Shown in pieces: positions 7,977 to 18,720 of a stretch of DNA of 36,614 nucleotides; position 1 is the stretch's first letter; every line of letters begins with the position of its first letter. The notes under the pieces are model-generated. The model had not been told where the DNA came from, ran no database searches, and saw only the letters and a list, made by a program, of their open reading frames with translations. The DNA is from Triparma columacea (lineage: Eukaryota > Sar > Bolidophyceae > Parmales > Triparmaceae), in contig BRYA01001452.1 in assembly GCA_030267965.1 (NCBI GenBank), positions 3,145 through 39,758 of the forward strand, in the 5' to 3' direction. The translations under genes were made by a program, and so were the position numbers.

Positions 7977-10900
7977 ATGTCCATCAAGGCGCTTCCAAAG
8001 GAGATAGTGGACAGGATTGCGGCTGGTGAGGTTGTCCAGCGCCCCAGCTCCATAGGTAAGAAGTTCCCGGGCCCAATTGTGAAAACGCATCCTCTGCCTC
8101 CACCTCCTCCCCCTCCACCTCCTCCCCCTCCACCACCTCCCTCGCTAACATAAGCCTCCTGCCCCCCCCCACCGCCCCCCAATCTACCCTCAGCCAAGGA
8201 GCTAATTGAGAACTCTCAGGATGCTGGATCCTCCTCTATTGAGATCTCTTGCTCAAAGGGCGGAATGGAGTCCCTCCAGATAACCGATGACGGCTGTGGC
8301 ATGAGTAAGGCCGATCTCTTGCTGGCCGCGGTTCGTTTTGCTACCTCGAAGCTCACAAATTTTGATGATTTGAAGTCAATTCGGACCTTCGGCTTTCGTG
8401 GGGAGGCCCTTGCGTCTGCATCCATGGTCTCAAAGCTGAGCATCCTGACGAAGCAAGGTGAGGGGGAAAGTGCTTCAGCCTGACCCTCCCCTCGTCCATC
8501 CTAACCCCCCCCCCTACCCCAACCCCCCCCGCCCCCCCACAGCCTCTGGAGAGGTCGCCTACAAGTGTCAGTACACGGATGGGGAGGTCGCCCAAGGCTT
8601 CCCCAAGGCTGCTGCCGGCACAAATGGGACCACGGTTAGGGTGGAGGATCTCTTCTACAACATCCCTTCTCGGAGGAAGTCCTTCAGCAGGGATAGTGAG
8701 GAATACAACAGGGTGCTGGACGTCGCCCAGCGGTACGCTGTCCACCGCGCTGGCGATGGGATAGGCATGGTTTGTAAGAAGGCCAAGCAGAAAACTGTCG
8801 ACCTCAACACGAAATCTCTCCCGACGGTGCAGAGGCTGATGAGGCACAGAAAGGCAAAGCAGGATTCCGCCTCGGTCACGAAGCAAGACCGGATCAAGGC
8901 CAAGAAGGAGGCTGTGGGGCACGTATTTGGGGTCGAGGTCGCGAGGGAGGTGAGAATGGATGAAACGAGAAGCCCAGGACAGCTAGAAGACATCAGTAAG
9001 GGGGCGAGAAATATGACGGCCATTAGAGAGGGTACGCGGAGGGAACGCGCCGTGAGCATGGATACGAGTGGGTGGACAAGCGAGCAATAAAATCCATTGA
9101 GAAACTCGATAATCCCTTCCGCGACTCGCTTCGCTCGTCGCCAACGTTGTTACCCAACTTTTTAACCCAGAACTAACCCTTTCCCTTTCGCTCCTCAGCT
9201 GCTTACACTGGACTGCGGCGAAGGGGACATCCAGGCTGTCTCCGAGGCATCCTTCAAGGCCCTCCAGGACGGGACAATGGCAACGCATGATCCTAGTCTC
9301 CCCCAGTTTGAATTCGCCTACAAGGTCAGAATGGGCAACAGCGAAAATGAGCCTCATCCTTCTATTTACTAACAGCAGCCCCCTCCCACCGCAGTGCTCC
9401 GGCCTCGTCACCAATGCCTCCTACAACGTGAAGCAGTCCTCCGCAGCCTTTCTCATCTTCATCAACGACAGGTTGGTAGACTGCACGGGGCTGCGCAAGG
9501 CCATCGAGGCGGTCTACTACGACTTACTACCGATGAAAGGGAAGCCCTTCGTCTACCTCAACCTCGAAGTTCCTGGCCCACACGTTGATGTGAACGTCCA
9601 CCCGACAAAGAAGGAGGTTGCATTTTTGCACGAGGACAGGCTCTGCGAGTCGATAGGTGAGTAAGAGAAGAAGCAATTGGCACGACAATTCAAACACTAA
9701 CGCACTCCCCCCTCTTAGCCATTGCCGTCCGCAAAACACTCTCGGGTTCAACCTCTAGCCGCACATTCAAGGTCTCCAGTGTGGTTCCAACAGCGGCACA
9801 GGAAGCGAGGGAGAAGGAGAGGGAGAAGGAGAGGGAAAAGGAGCGGGAGAGCCTTGGCTGGAGTCAAGGCTCCGGTTCCAGTAGCCAGGGGAAGGTGAGA
9901 TGGGGCAAACGAGGATAATCAACGAGCGCCGCTGCAATTCTCACCCACCACTCGCCCCCACAGAGGAAGGCAGACGCGTCCCTCTCCAACCCAAAATCTC
10001 TCTCCCTCTCCTCCTTTTCCCAACCTGATGCTTCCCTCCCCCACCCTACCAAGAAGGCGTCAACTTACAATCCCTCAAAAATGGTGCGAACTTCCTCGGC
10101 CGCACCCCAGGGCGCCCTGGAGCCCTTTCTTCGAGCTACTCAAAAAAACGGGGGCAGTGGAAAGGGGGACGGCGGCGGCGGCAGCGCCGAGAGAGCCACC
10201 ACACCAAAAACTGCTCCGTTGGTCCGTCACGATCCGACATGCGAAATGTACAACATGAACATGTCCGCGCCTGGGGCCTTTGCCCTTGTGTGCAGGTGCG
10301 GCGCCTCCAATGTCGTAACCCCGCCACCGACCAGGAGACCAGCCAAGGTCGTGGCGACGGATTGCGACTACGCCAGCATCAGGACCCTCAGAGCAGACGT
10401 TGGCAGTAGGGCAGACAAGGACCTCAACGAAAAGCTAAAGACAAGCACGTGGGTGGGAAGCATTAGCAGACAAAGGAGTTTAGTCCAGGTTGGGGTGGAG
10501 CTCCTCATGATCAACCACTTTGAGCTCGGGAGGGAGCTCTTCTACCAGCTTGCTCTGGCAAGGTTTGGGGGGGGGAGCGGGAAGGGCAGCTTGGGGGAGG
10601 GAATTCAGGTCCAACCTTGCATTGTGCAGGCTATCAGCGTCAGCGACGGCGAGGACGGGACCACCGCTACAGAGGAGCAGGAGGAGCAGGCCAGAGAAAT
10701 GACGATGGTGCTTGAGGAGAAAAAGGACATGCTCAAGGAGTACTTTGAGATAGAACTGGAGAAGAGGGGGGACCAGCTGTGGCTTACAGGGCTTCCGGTT
10801 CTTCTCGAGGGGCACAGCCCATCGCCCAACGCTCTGCCCCTTTTCCTCATGAGAATGGCGACTGAAATAGACTACACCGAAGAAAAAGGCTGCTTTGAGG

Positions 10901-11148
10901 GAATCTGCTCAGAGCTCGGGAACTTTTACGCAGAGTTGCCGTTAGAGTACAAGGGGGAGAAAGATAAAGAGGGGAGTTTGATAGGCAACAACCAGCTTAT
11001 CGACGAAGGCGCAAAGAAGTTCGTCAAGCACACCCTCTACCCAGCTATAGCCTTCCTGCTGGTGCCGCCCAAGGAGTTCGCCACGGATGGGACTGTCACA
11101 AGGATGGCGTTGTTGAGTAGTCTTTACAAAGTTTTTGAGCGTTGCTAG
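7977..11148 (+). CDS. MLH1: DNA mismatch-repair ATPase MLH1
   Basis: Seven exons: 7977-8055, 8194-8457, 8543-8949, 9199-9324, 9395-9656, 9719-9894 and 9964-11148, giving 832 aa. The GHKL ATPase motifs are in order: IAAGEVVQRP, KELIENSQDAG (catalytic Glu and Mg-binding Asn), DDGCGM, and FGFRGEALAS. Exon 5 has the transducer-domain FINDRLVD and DVNVHPTKKEV. A low-complexity EKEREKERE linker in exon 6 joins to the C-terminal dimerisation domain. The protein ends in YKVFERC, the MLH1-specific terminus that completes the endonuclease site of the PMS partner. MLH1 acts with PMS proteins in MutL-alpha during mismatch repair and with MLH3-type partners in meiosis. The start is set by the conserved MSIKALP-EIVDRIAAGE. 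The stop is 49 bp from the convergent OSCA-like gene. Confidence 0.97.
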
Positions 11149-11197
11149 GGGGGGGTGAGCAATGTGATAAAAAAGTTTTTGTATCAAAATATTTCAA

Positions 11198-14100
11198 CTA
11201 TTTACCGTCATCATTGTCACTAAGAACTAGGGTTGTTTGAATAGGCTCAAAGTCGTCGTCAGCATCCTGACTATGGAACCTGTCCTCCTCAATCTCGCCT
11301 TCTTCCACCCCCCCAACCCTAGCCGCAGCCTCAACCTCTTCCGCAACCTCTTCCGCAACTTCAACTTCTTTTCCTTCTTCGCCACCGTCTCCGTCCTGTT
11401 GTTGCTGTTGTTGCTGTTGATGTTGCTGTTGTTGTTGTTGTTGCTGCTGCTGCTGCTGTTTCAGCACTTTCTTCTCTTCTCGTCTTCTCCTCTTATCCAA
11501 CTTCTCTGTCACCAAATCGTCATGATGGCTTGTCAGTAGGTTTGAGCCAAGAAATATGTCGGCAATAGCGTGGTGGTTATCTTCCATGTGCGACAAACGG
11601 TGTCCCGGAGAGTTGAGCGTTGAGGGCGTGGAGAGAGAGATTGACGACGTGTTGTTGGGAGTTGGGTTCGGGGAAGTTGGTGGAAAAGGGAGAGGGAGAG
11701 GGGGAGGAGAAGGCGGGGGGGAGGTGGAAGGGGGGGAAGGGAGAGGCGCAGAAGGGCGAGGATGGAACTCTTCCTCTTCCACCTCAAGCTCCGAATGTTC
11801 ATGCTCTTCATCGGCGCTCATATAGTGTTGGTCATCGGTGGCATGAGAATGAATGCTGTCGGCGCGGACAGCAGGAGAAGGTGGGGTTACACCACTTGAC
11901 GCGCCATTTGACGAACTCAAAGTCAATTGAGAACGCGACAACGCCCGAAGCCGAAGGTTTGCCACGGTGACGGCCACGGGATCAGACTCGGTAAGATAAG
12001 AAGAAGATAAATTGTTGCGGTAGCAATCAATATCAGCCATACGGTAGGAGAAGACCTCCCCCTCAAGGCCAGCATACTCCTGAAGAGTCTCTGTCCAGGT
12101 AGGATTATCCTCCAGGTCACCCATATTATGGTCATCCTTGAGGCAGTCAGGCGCAAACATATCGTAGAACGTCTTGCTATTCAGGAAAGTCACGATGACG
12201 ACAAAAACCAGGCCAAGCACGGTAAGGGGGAAGGTGTTGGGAAGAGTCGCACGGCGGATGAAGTCGAAGCGAGCGGTGTCGGTAAGGTCGATTGAGTAGG
12301 GTGAAAGGTAGGAATCCGAGAGAAGTATCCCAGAGGCCAAAACGTGAAGGACGGCGGAGGATGGAAGGATGGTGGCGGCCAAGTGGGCCATTTGTGAGTC
12401 GTAGGCCTGAGCGAGGCGAGTGCAACGAGTCGCGGAAAGGGTTGTGTTAGGGACGGGGGGGGGTGCGAATACAACGAGTCGACCATAACTTTGTAGAGTT
12501 TAGCCCCGTCATAGCACTCTTCTTCGACCCCCTCTCACAACCTATTCTCTCACCTTGAAATCGTTCACGTTTGTGTAATAACGAAGCAAATTGCGCTTGG
12601 TGATGCGGTACGTGAGGAAGAAGGTGAAGGAGGCGATCGCAGGCATGATGGGAATCACCGCTGAGAAGAAGTTTGTAATGAAGATTGTGGTGAGGACAAA
12701 GGCGTAGCTCTCAGACAAGTTGAACTTCACTACGGAACTTTTGTGAAGCCGGTTTAGGTCGTATTGGGTCTTGCACTTTTTCGCCTTCAGCCATATTCGC
12801 AGCTTGGAGGCCATCTTCTTCCCAACCAGAACAATGTGCGGGACCACGCTGTTGGCAAGGAGAGTGATCAAAATTGGGGTACCGACGAGAATGTACCAAT
12901 CAAAACCAAAGCCGCTGACCTCTTGCACACCAAACGAGAAACCGATGTAGTTCTTCCAGTCCAAGTTGACGACGACAAGAACCACAGCGGAGTTGCTAAA
13001 CTGAGCAAGGAAGGTGGAGGCCATGGCGTTACAAGCCTCACTGCTCCTGCTCTTCCAGAACTGGAGCTTTGTCGTGCGCCTGATCGTAGAAGCAAGCAGT
13101 AGGTTCACCATGGCGGTAAGGAAGGAGGCCGAGTAGGAGAACATCGCCCCAGAAATGATAGTTGAGCAGTAGGAAAGATCGGAGAAGCCATGTTGATTGC
13201 AGTAGCAGTTCTTATCGGGGTCGTCGCGCGTGTAGTCCGCGCCGTCCTTGCAACCGGAGGAGTCGGGGCGGAGAGCCTTGACCTCGATCTTGAGCGCAAA
13301 GTTGATGCTGAGGGCGAGGATCAAGAAAACGAAAATGATTACGAAGGAGGTGACTCGGCCAAAAAATATTTCGCTGCGGTAATTCAGGAGAGGGGTTGCG
13401 TAAGAGGGTTGGTTGTCGTCTTTGGGACGGTCTTCAACTTCTGGCCATATCTCACCTTTTATTCTTCTCCAGGTTCTCGAAGAAGACATCATCAGGCTCC
13501 TTCGCGCGGCTGACCCTGAGGCGGTGTGTGGAGCGGAACAAGTTTGCAGTTGACCGGGCCTTGTCTTTGAAGAACTTTAACGCAAAGTCCTTTCCCTCGT
13601 CGTTCTCGAAAGTGACGAACGCACAAACCGAGGGGGGGGGAGGGGATTCTAGGGACTTGTTGAGGTTCTCAATTCCTTGGTCGAGCCTGCACCTAAGTTT
13701 CCTCCTCAGCTGCGGGTGCGAGCGAGTTAGCACGGCGACCAAAGTGAGCTGTGGGATGCATGAAGTGCCAATATAAAATCTTAACTATTCCTTGATTTGT
13801 CAATTCTCTATTCTCACCTTCTCGTGAGAAGTACCGTCGTCAAGGTGGGCAAGGCGCTCACAGGTGAAGGCAACATTCTCGGCCTTGGAAACAAGCCCAG
13901 AGCTCTTGCGATGGACGACTACCTCTGCGACGAGTTGGTTCTGCTCCTCTAAGTCAGAGGGGCCCATCTCAGAGGAGAGGATGCCCTCAAAGTACTCCTT
14001 GAGCTCCTTGGGGTCCTCGACGTTCCGGGGGAGGTTGGTGACGTAGATGGTGTAGTCGGCGGCGGTCGTCTCGATAAGGTCAATGTCGTCGTCGAAATCC

Positions 14101-15218
14101 TTCTGGCGCTTTATGAGAAACAGCGTCGAAGCAACAAAGAGAAGGATGGAGGCGCAGTCGAAGTAGGTGAGGAGGGTGAAGACCTCAGGCTGGGTCAGGT
14201 TTCCCCAGGCGAGAGCGGATGTGCTGCATACGGCGGCGACAAGTGTAAGACGAAAAACAAAGTTGAGTCACGGGGGAAGGGCGGTGAGCGTGCGACGATA
14301 TGGAGCCTCACTCACCCATTCGTCTGGGGTACATTGGCCAGAGTGAAGGTCTCCAGGCCTGCGCCAGTAACCTCATCGCCATCGCTCACATTCCTCGTGC
14401 CGCTCAAGAAGGCGACAAGCGCGGGGATGTTCAGGACTGCCATACCGAGGTACACGAACGTGTAGAACTTCAGCATCTTCATGTACTGGGAAACGCCTAT
14501 GCCAAATTTTCGGGCAAAGCGGTGCCCGCAAGTTTTGTGAACCGACAACGAGGAGGTAGGGTCGTCGTGATGGTGGTATTGGTGGTGGCCCTCAGCCTCA
14601 GTGCTTGGAGCCTCTACGAAAAGGTTTCGTCCAGACTTGTGCGCCATTCTTTTCACAGCCTGGGCAGGGGGGGGCAGTGGTGGGGGGGGTGGGGGGGTGG
14701 GTTTGTAACAAGTTCACGGACTGGAAGGTTGAGAATTCCAACAAGATCCGCAATGCTATAATCGCCGACAGATCTCTGGTGTCAAAAACGCGCCCATCAT
14801 TCTGGGTAAACCTCCTTCTATCGTTCGACAAATGACTACCAATCAAAAGGGGACGTCAGGAGCCTTATAATGACACTTTGCATAAATACAGGGAGCCCAA
14901 GAAACAATTAAAACTTACTTCTACGTTCCTAACCCTAAAATGAGAACCCACATTGATGTTAAAATCAATAAGCCTCCCGTTGTTATCTCTCGCCAGACAC
15001 TGGGAAACTTGTTCCTTTGCTACTTCATTGGATATTACGACTCTAACTCCCGAACGTGACGTCGGCCCAAGCAGGGGAGAAGAGAGAGGGGAATTCATCG
15101 CCGTAAAAGGGCTGGGGAAAAGTGGTGAAGTGGCTGATATTTTTTTGAGGGAGATCTCCACTCCACAAAAAAAAAAAAATGGTTGAGGACCTCTATCCTC
15201 CGTCGCTGTGAAGTCCAT
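11198..15218 (-). CDS. OSCA/TMEM63 (CSC1-like) mechanosensitive channel
   Basis: Exons 15218-14919 (tentative), 14801-14718, 14659-14316, 14223-13818, 13748-13456, 13373-12554 and 12406-11198; all phases close (1151 aa). An N-terminal hydrophobic helix (LSAIIALRILLEF) and two further helices precede the cytosolic RRM-like domain of this family: YTIYVTNLPRNVEDPKEL, CAFVTFENDEGKDFAL and the conserved EPDDVFFENL. The pore region follows with about seven membrane helices, including SYAFVLTTIFITNFFSAVIP and a Tyr-rich loop RNLLRYY. Family members are stretch- or osmotically gated cation channels. The ~250-residue C-terminal tail is unusual: Pro/Ser-rich, a polyglutamine tract encoded at ~11396-11462, and acidic clusters. 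The first exon is the weakest part, since its ATG lies 22 bp downstream of the tRNA gene. Confidence 0.8.
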
Positions 15219-15231
15219 CGTAGCGTCATGC

Positions 15232-15239
15232 AAAAAAAA
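15232..15239 (-). terminator. Pol III terminator of the tRNA-Lys gene
   Basis: Eight consecutive T residues on the minus strand directly follow the tRNA 3' end, the expected RNA polymerase III stop signal. Confidence 0.85.
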
Positions 15240-15312
15240 CACTCTTGGTGGGGATCGAACCCACGACCACACGATTAAGAGTCGTGCGCTCTACCGACTG
15301 AGCTACAAAAGC
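15240..15312 (-). tRNA. tRNA-Lys, anticodon CUU
   Basis: A complete 73-nt cloverleaf is seen on the minus strand. The acceptor arm GCTTTTG pairs with CAAGAGT (with two G-U pairs). The D arm is GCTC/GAGC with the A-box TAGCTCAGTCGG. The anticodon arm is CACGA-CTCTTAA-TCGTG with anticodon CTT. The T arm is GTGGG-TTCGATC-CCCAC, carrying the B-box GGTTCGATCC. There is no intron and no encoded CCA. It lies just upstream of, and on the same strand as, the OSCA-like gene. Confidence 0.95.
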
Positions 15313-15684
15313 AAATCGATTGCTCGATTTTTCATGTCATGATTGGCAAATTTTTGCTATGATTTTAACCAGAATGAACTTTTTTCTCTTCCAGGCCGGA
15401 AAAAATGGAGAAAGAGGGAGACTGGAAATATTTGCCAAGAAAGCTGTATAAAGCCTATAATAATACCTTTTACGACCGACCAAACTCTTCACAATTCACA
15501 ATACAAACAACGATACTACATCATCCAAACACACTGTAGTTTTAGCTCAAATTTGGTCCCCAACAAAACAATCATCGTTCATACCTAACTTTCAATCTCC
15601 TCCTCTCCATCTAAACATTCACGCCATACACCAGCATACTCTAGATCGAGCACTGTCAGCACTATTACTTTCATCATTCCCACA
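15313..15684 (+). promoter_or_regulatory. Upstream region of the BspA-type LRR gene
   Basis: This stretch has no gene. It must contain the promoter and leader of the LRR gene. The last ~40 bp (GCACTGTCAG...TTTCATCATTCCCACA before the ATG) resembles the leader of the LRR fragment at 35286, which suggests a conserved gene-family leader. Confidence 0.5.
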
Positions 15685-16449
15685 ATGCCCAACTCAGCAG
15701 TGTACTCTGGCATAGAGACATTCATTGATGATCATGAACTCACAGTGGTGACTTTTGCAAAGGGAGTGACAAAGATTGGCGAAAACGCCTTCTACGGATG
15801 CTCCTCCCTCACAGCCATCATCATCCCGGACGGAGTGACAACGATTGGCTATAATGCCCTCCAAGGATGCTCCTCCCTCACGGCCATTACCATCCCGGAT
15901 GGAGTGACGATAATTGGCGAGTGCGCCTTTGAAGCCTGCTCCTCCCTCACGGCCATTACAATCCCGGACTCAGTGACTACGATTGGCAGAAGCGCCTTCT
16001 TGAGATGCTCCTCCCTCACGGCCATCACCATCCCGGACGGAGTGACGAAGATTGGCCGTTCCGCCTTCTTCCAATGCTCCTCCCTCGCTGCCATCACAAT
16101 CCCGGACTCAGTGACGATGATTGGCGTTTTAGCCTTCTATGAATGCTCCTCCCTGACGAGACTCCATTTATCTCCTGCTGTCTCCGTCAGTTCAAACTCC
16201 TTCTCAAACTGCACCGCCCTAATCTCTGCCGCTGCCTCACAAAACATGCCGACTGTCAAGGACCTCCTCCATTCTAGGTGGCACCGCATACTCTCACGCG
16301 TCACCGTTCTGACCTGCCTCAAGACACTCTTTGCTACCCAAAAAAAGAGGAAGCGCATTGACGGAGGTGAAGCGCAAACACTTGGGGTAACTGCGACACG
16401 CAAGAGACTCCCGAAAGTTATGTGGAGAGTTATTCTGGAATTTCTGTAA
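15685..16449 (+). CDS. BspA-type leucine-rich repeat protein, 254 aa
   Basis: A single exon starting at MPNSAVYSG. Residues ~25-170 consist of about six LRR_5-type repeats of 23 residues with the consensus CSSLTAITIPDGVTTIG-x-x-AF. The first begins at ELTVVTFAKGVTKIG and the last is at FYECSSLTRLHLSP. Repeats are nearly identical at DNA level (69-nt period), implying recent unit expansion or gene conversion. The C-terminal ~85 residues are unrelated, basic and end with a hydrophobic MWRVILEFL. There is no signal peptide or membrane anchor, so a cytoplasmic protein-binding role is plausible but not shown. This family is expanded in several protists. A paralogous fragment sits at 35286. Confidence 0.85.
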   Translation: MPNSAVYSGIETFIDDHELTVVTFAKGVTKIGENAFYGCSSLTAIIIPDGVTTIGYNALQGCSSLTAITIPDGVTIIGECAFEACSSLTAITIPDSVTTIGRSAFLRCSSLTAITIPDGVTKIGRSAFFQCSSLAAITIPDSVTMIGVLAFYECSSLTRLHLSPAVSVSSNSFSNCTALISAAASQNMPTVKDLLHSRWHRILSRVTVLTCLKTLFATQKKRKRIDGGEAQTLGVTATRKRLPKVMWRVILEFL

Positions 16450-16503
16450 CTCTAAAATCAATGTTGAACAAAATGTAGTCAAGAAAAGTGTCATAGTCTT
16501 TAG

Positions 16504-16670
16504 CTTGGCCCATGGGCCCATAGGCAATGCCTAAAATTTTGCCTATAACTTCGCTATTATCCGCAAATCCGGCGATCTGATTGGTTCCAACGGGTGCCTA
16601 TTTGCCTTTGCCTATAAAATTGCCTATTTCTCTGAAAACTTTTGCCTATGGGCCCATGGGCTAGGCCAAG
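16504..16670. mobile_element. MITE-like element with long terminal inverted repeats
   Basis: The ends are inverted copies sharing CCCATGGGCCCATAGGCAA, each flanked outside by CTTGG/CCAAG. The interior repeats GCCTATAAAATT-type words in both orientations. At ~167 bp with no ORF it fits a miniature inverted-repeat element or a structured fold-back. No clear target-site duplication was found. Confidence 0.65.
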
Positions 16671-16872
16671 ACGGCCAAGAAGATGTTGTTGACCCTAACC
16701 CAAACCTTTTTAAGGGTAGAATAGAGGCTTTGTGTGTAAAATGGAGGTTCAATACGAATCTTTAGGGTTTGATTCGGTCTATTGGATTCTTCAATGTAGT
16801 AATGTACGTGTCGAATGGTTTTGAGTTCGAGTTTTTGGAGGCTTTTTGATGCCCCCCACCCTCTCGCCTTAG

Positions 16873-17150
16873 CGTCACCTATTATTTCCCCAGTGACGCT
16901 CTCGCGTATTATAGACAATCCTGACGGGTAACTGTCGGGTATTTGTAGTGCCTAAATTATCAATATCATCATAAAACGTAGTAGGTGCCCATATATTGGT
17001 GATATTTTGTCGCAAAAATGAGGGTAATGCCTGCGTCACTTTATCTTTCCCCAGTGATACTCTCGCGTATTAAAGACAATCCTGACGGGTATCTGTCGGA
17101 TATTTGTAGTGCCTAAATTAACGATATCATCATAAAACGAAGTAGGTGGC
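16873..17150. repeat. Two 117-bp direct repeats
   Basis: 16873-16989 and 17034-17150 share CTCTCGCGTATTA-AGACAATCCTGACGGGTA and continue through TATTTGTAGTGCCTAAATTA to CATAAAACG-AGTAGGTG, with few differences. The 44-bp spacer is unrelated. No ORF is conserved. The remaining DNA from 16670 to 16873 holds nothing I can name. Confidence 0.85.
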
Positions 17151-17166
17151 ACCTAAAAAGCATTGT

Positions 17167-17216
17167 ATTGTTGAGGTTGGTGGGCGTTGAGGTTGGTGGG
17201 CGTTGAGGTTGGTGAA
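17167..17216. repeat. Short tandem repeat, 16-bp unit
   Basis: Three adjacent copies of GTTGAGGTTGGTGGGC, the last incomplete. Confidence 0.8.
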
Positions 17217-17269
17217 GATGCGGGTATAAGGGTGTAAGAGTGTAGTGAGTAGGTCAGATTGCTGGGAAG

Positions 17270-17677
17270 ATGGCGGCATATCAAGCGGTTTTGAGTTGTG
17301 TTGTTGATTGGAGAAAGGCCTTGGTAGAGGAGAGGAGAAGGGTGGGCAAGCAGTAAGTTGGTGGTGCGTGATTTAACTTTTTAATACGACCCCTCTTCCC
17401 GTATTTTAATTTATAAAAAATGCTGCTAGTGATTGTATTTTAAAGAGAACAACAAACAAAGAAGTTCTTGCACCTGGTACAACAACCTCTACAACCCCGC
17501 TCCCCCCCCCCCCCCTCCATATGTCCACCAAACCGCCACCCCAATAACTCCAACCACTCCCCCAACCCTCAATATCAAGTCCGCCACAACTTCCCCCCTC
17601 CCTCCCTCTTCTTTCCCTCTCCCCCCTCTCCCCCATCTCTCCCCCCATTCCACGACTCCCTCACCGTCCGATCCTAG
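17270..17677 (+). CDS. Possible small two-exon protein, function unknown
   Basis: An ATG at 17270 opens MAAYQAVLSCVVDWRKALVEE, a helix-like charged peptide that ends at a good donor (GTAAGT at 17353). The best continuation starts at 17446 after TTTTAAAG and closes the phase. It would extend the helix with EQQTKKFLHLVQQ, then run into a Pro/Ser-rich tail ending at 17677 (104 aa). It overlaps a minus-strand open frame, and only one of the two is likely real. No family was recognised. Confidence 0.3.
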
Positions 17678-18330
17678 TACCATTTTAACACCAGCAACAG
17701 CGTCAGTCTCATCATCCGCCCCCACCTCACCAGTGAAATCATCGTTAATACCAACAACATTAAATGCTGTTGTTGGGGTTGAGGAGGATTCGGAGAACCA
17801 ACCACTTTCAAAACCCCCAGAACGGTCGATGATTAAGGCGATGGCAGCGAGACCTGGTGCAACCCTTATGTCATCACTAACACCCACAGTAACCCCGACT
17901 TCGGTTGGTGTCGATGTAGTAATATCCTTTAAACAATTTTTGATAGACTTACATACATTCTCCAAAACACCCTCCCCTTCTGCCTTATCGTTTACACCGA
18001 CGTCAACAACGACATGAAGGCCACCTTCACCCCAATCTAAAGGTCCTTGAACGTTTAGTAACTTGGAGGCGTGTGTGATCACGTAGAGAACCTTTGAGGT
18101 GACGGTATTTAAGGTGGTATTGCGGTGTATTAGTACGTAGATTATAGTGCCCCTAGCCTTGGATTTGGAGACCACCTTATTCTTGGAGGACGAATTCTTT
18201 ACGTTGTTGGTTTTGTCATGATTTTGTGACACTTCGGAATGGTCGATGAAGAAGAGGTTTGATTTGTACTCTAACTGACTGAGACACCAGAAACGCTCAA
18301 CGGAGTTATCTCCCATTTCTATCATATTCA
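17489..18330 (-). CDS. Hypothetical protein, uncertain
   Basis: A long open frame; the ATG at 18330 starts MNMIEMGDNSVERFWCLSQL. The first ~120 residues look protein-like (FFIDHSEVSQ, GTIIYVLIHRNTTLN, VLYVITHASKLLN). The rest becomes rich in Gly, Val and Glu, and its last third is the complement of a CT-rich tract. Upstream the frame stays open through the GGACC repeat (18465-18720) to 18850, without credible protein. No family was recognised. A competing plus-strand frame exists. Confidence 0.3.
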
Positions 18331-18464
18331 TTGTTGGTGTAAGTTTGGGGTGAGAGAGGAGGGGAAATGAAGGAGAAAGGAGGCGAAGAAATGGGGGAAA
18401 GTTCGGAGAAGGGGAAAGTGGAAATCTCAGAGATTGGGACCAAATGGAAAAAAGACCGAAAAAT

Positions 18465-18720
18465 CGGACCGGTCCGGTCCGGTCCTGGTCTTTTTTGGGA
18501 CCGGACCAGGACCGGTCCTGTATTTTCAGAACGGTCTTTTTTGGTCCTTGGCGGACCACTCCGAACGGTCCTTTTTTAGTACTTTTTGTCCTTTTTTGGT
18601 ACTTTTTTAATGAATTCACGCCGGCAGGGACCAGTAAGGACCGGTAAGGACCGGGACCGGGACCGGACCGGACCGGATCAAAAAAATTCTCGTACACCAG
18701 GACCGGACCGGACCGGACCA
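18465..18720. repeat. GGACC/GGTCC palindromic repeat element
   Basis: A block of about 256 bp opens with GGACCGGTCCGGTCCGGTCC and closes with GGACCGGACCGGACCGGACC. The ends are therefore inverted relative to each other, and the middle holds scattered GGTCC and TTTTTTGG words. The composition differs sharply from both flanks. It resembles a mobile or satellite-like fold-back rather than coding sequence. Confidence 0.6.

Noticed and set aside
10520..10850. Short frames on both strands inside MLH1 exon 7
   Set aside because: They are shadows of the MLH1 C-terminal domain, whose frame runs to the conserved FERC end.
15685..16449. Repeated LRR DNA as a CRISPR or satellite array
   Set aside because: The period is a multiple of three, the frame is open throughout, and the consensus is the known BspA-type LRR.
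16661..16918. Minus-strand 85-codon frame between repeats
   Set aside because: It crosses the end of the inverted-repeat element and the start of the 117-bp repeat, has a non-ATG-favoured context and shows no domain.
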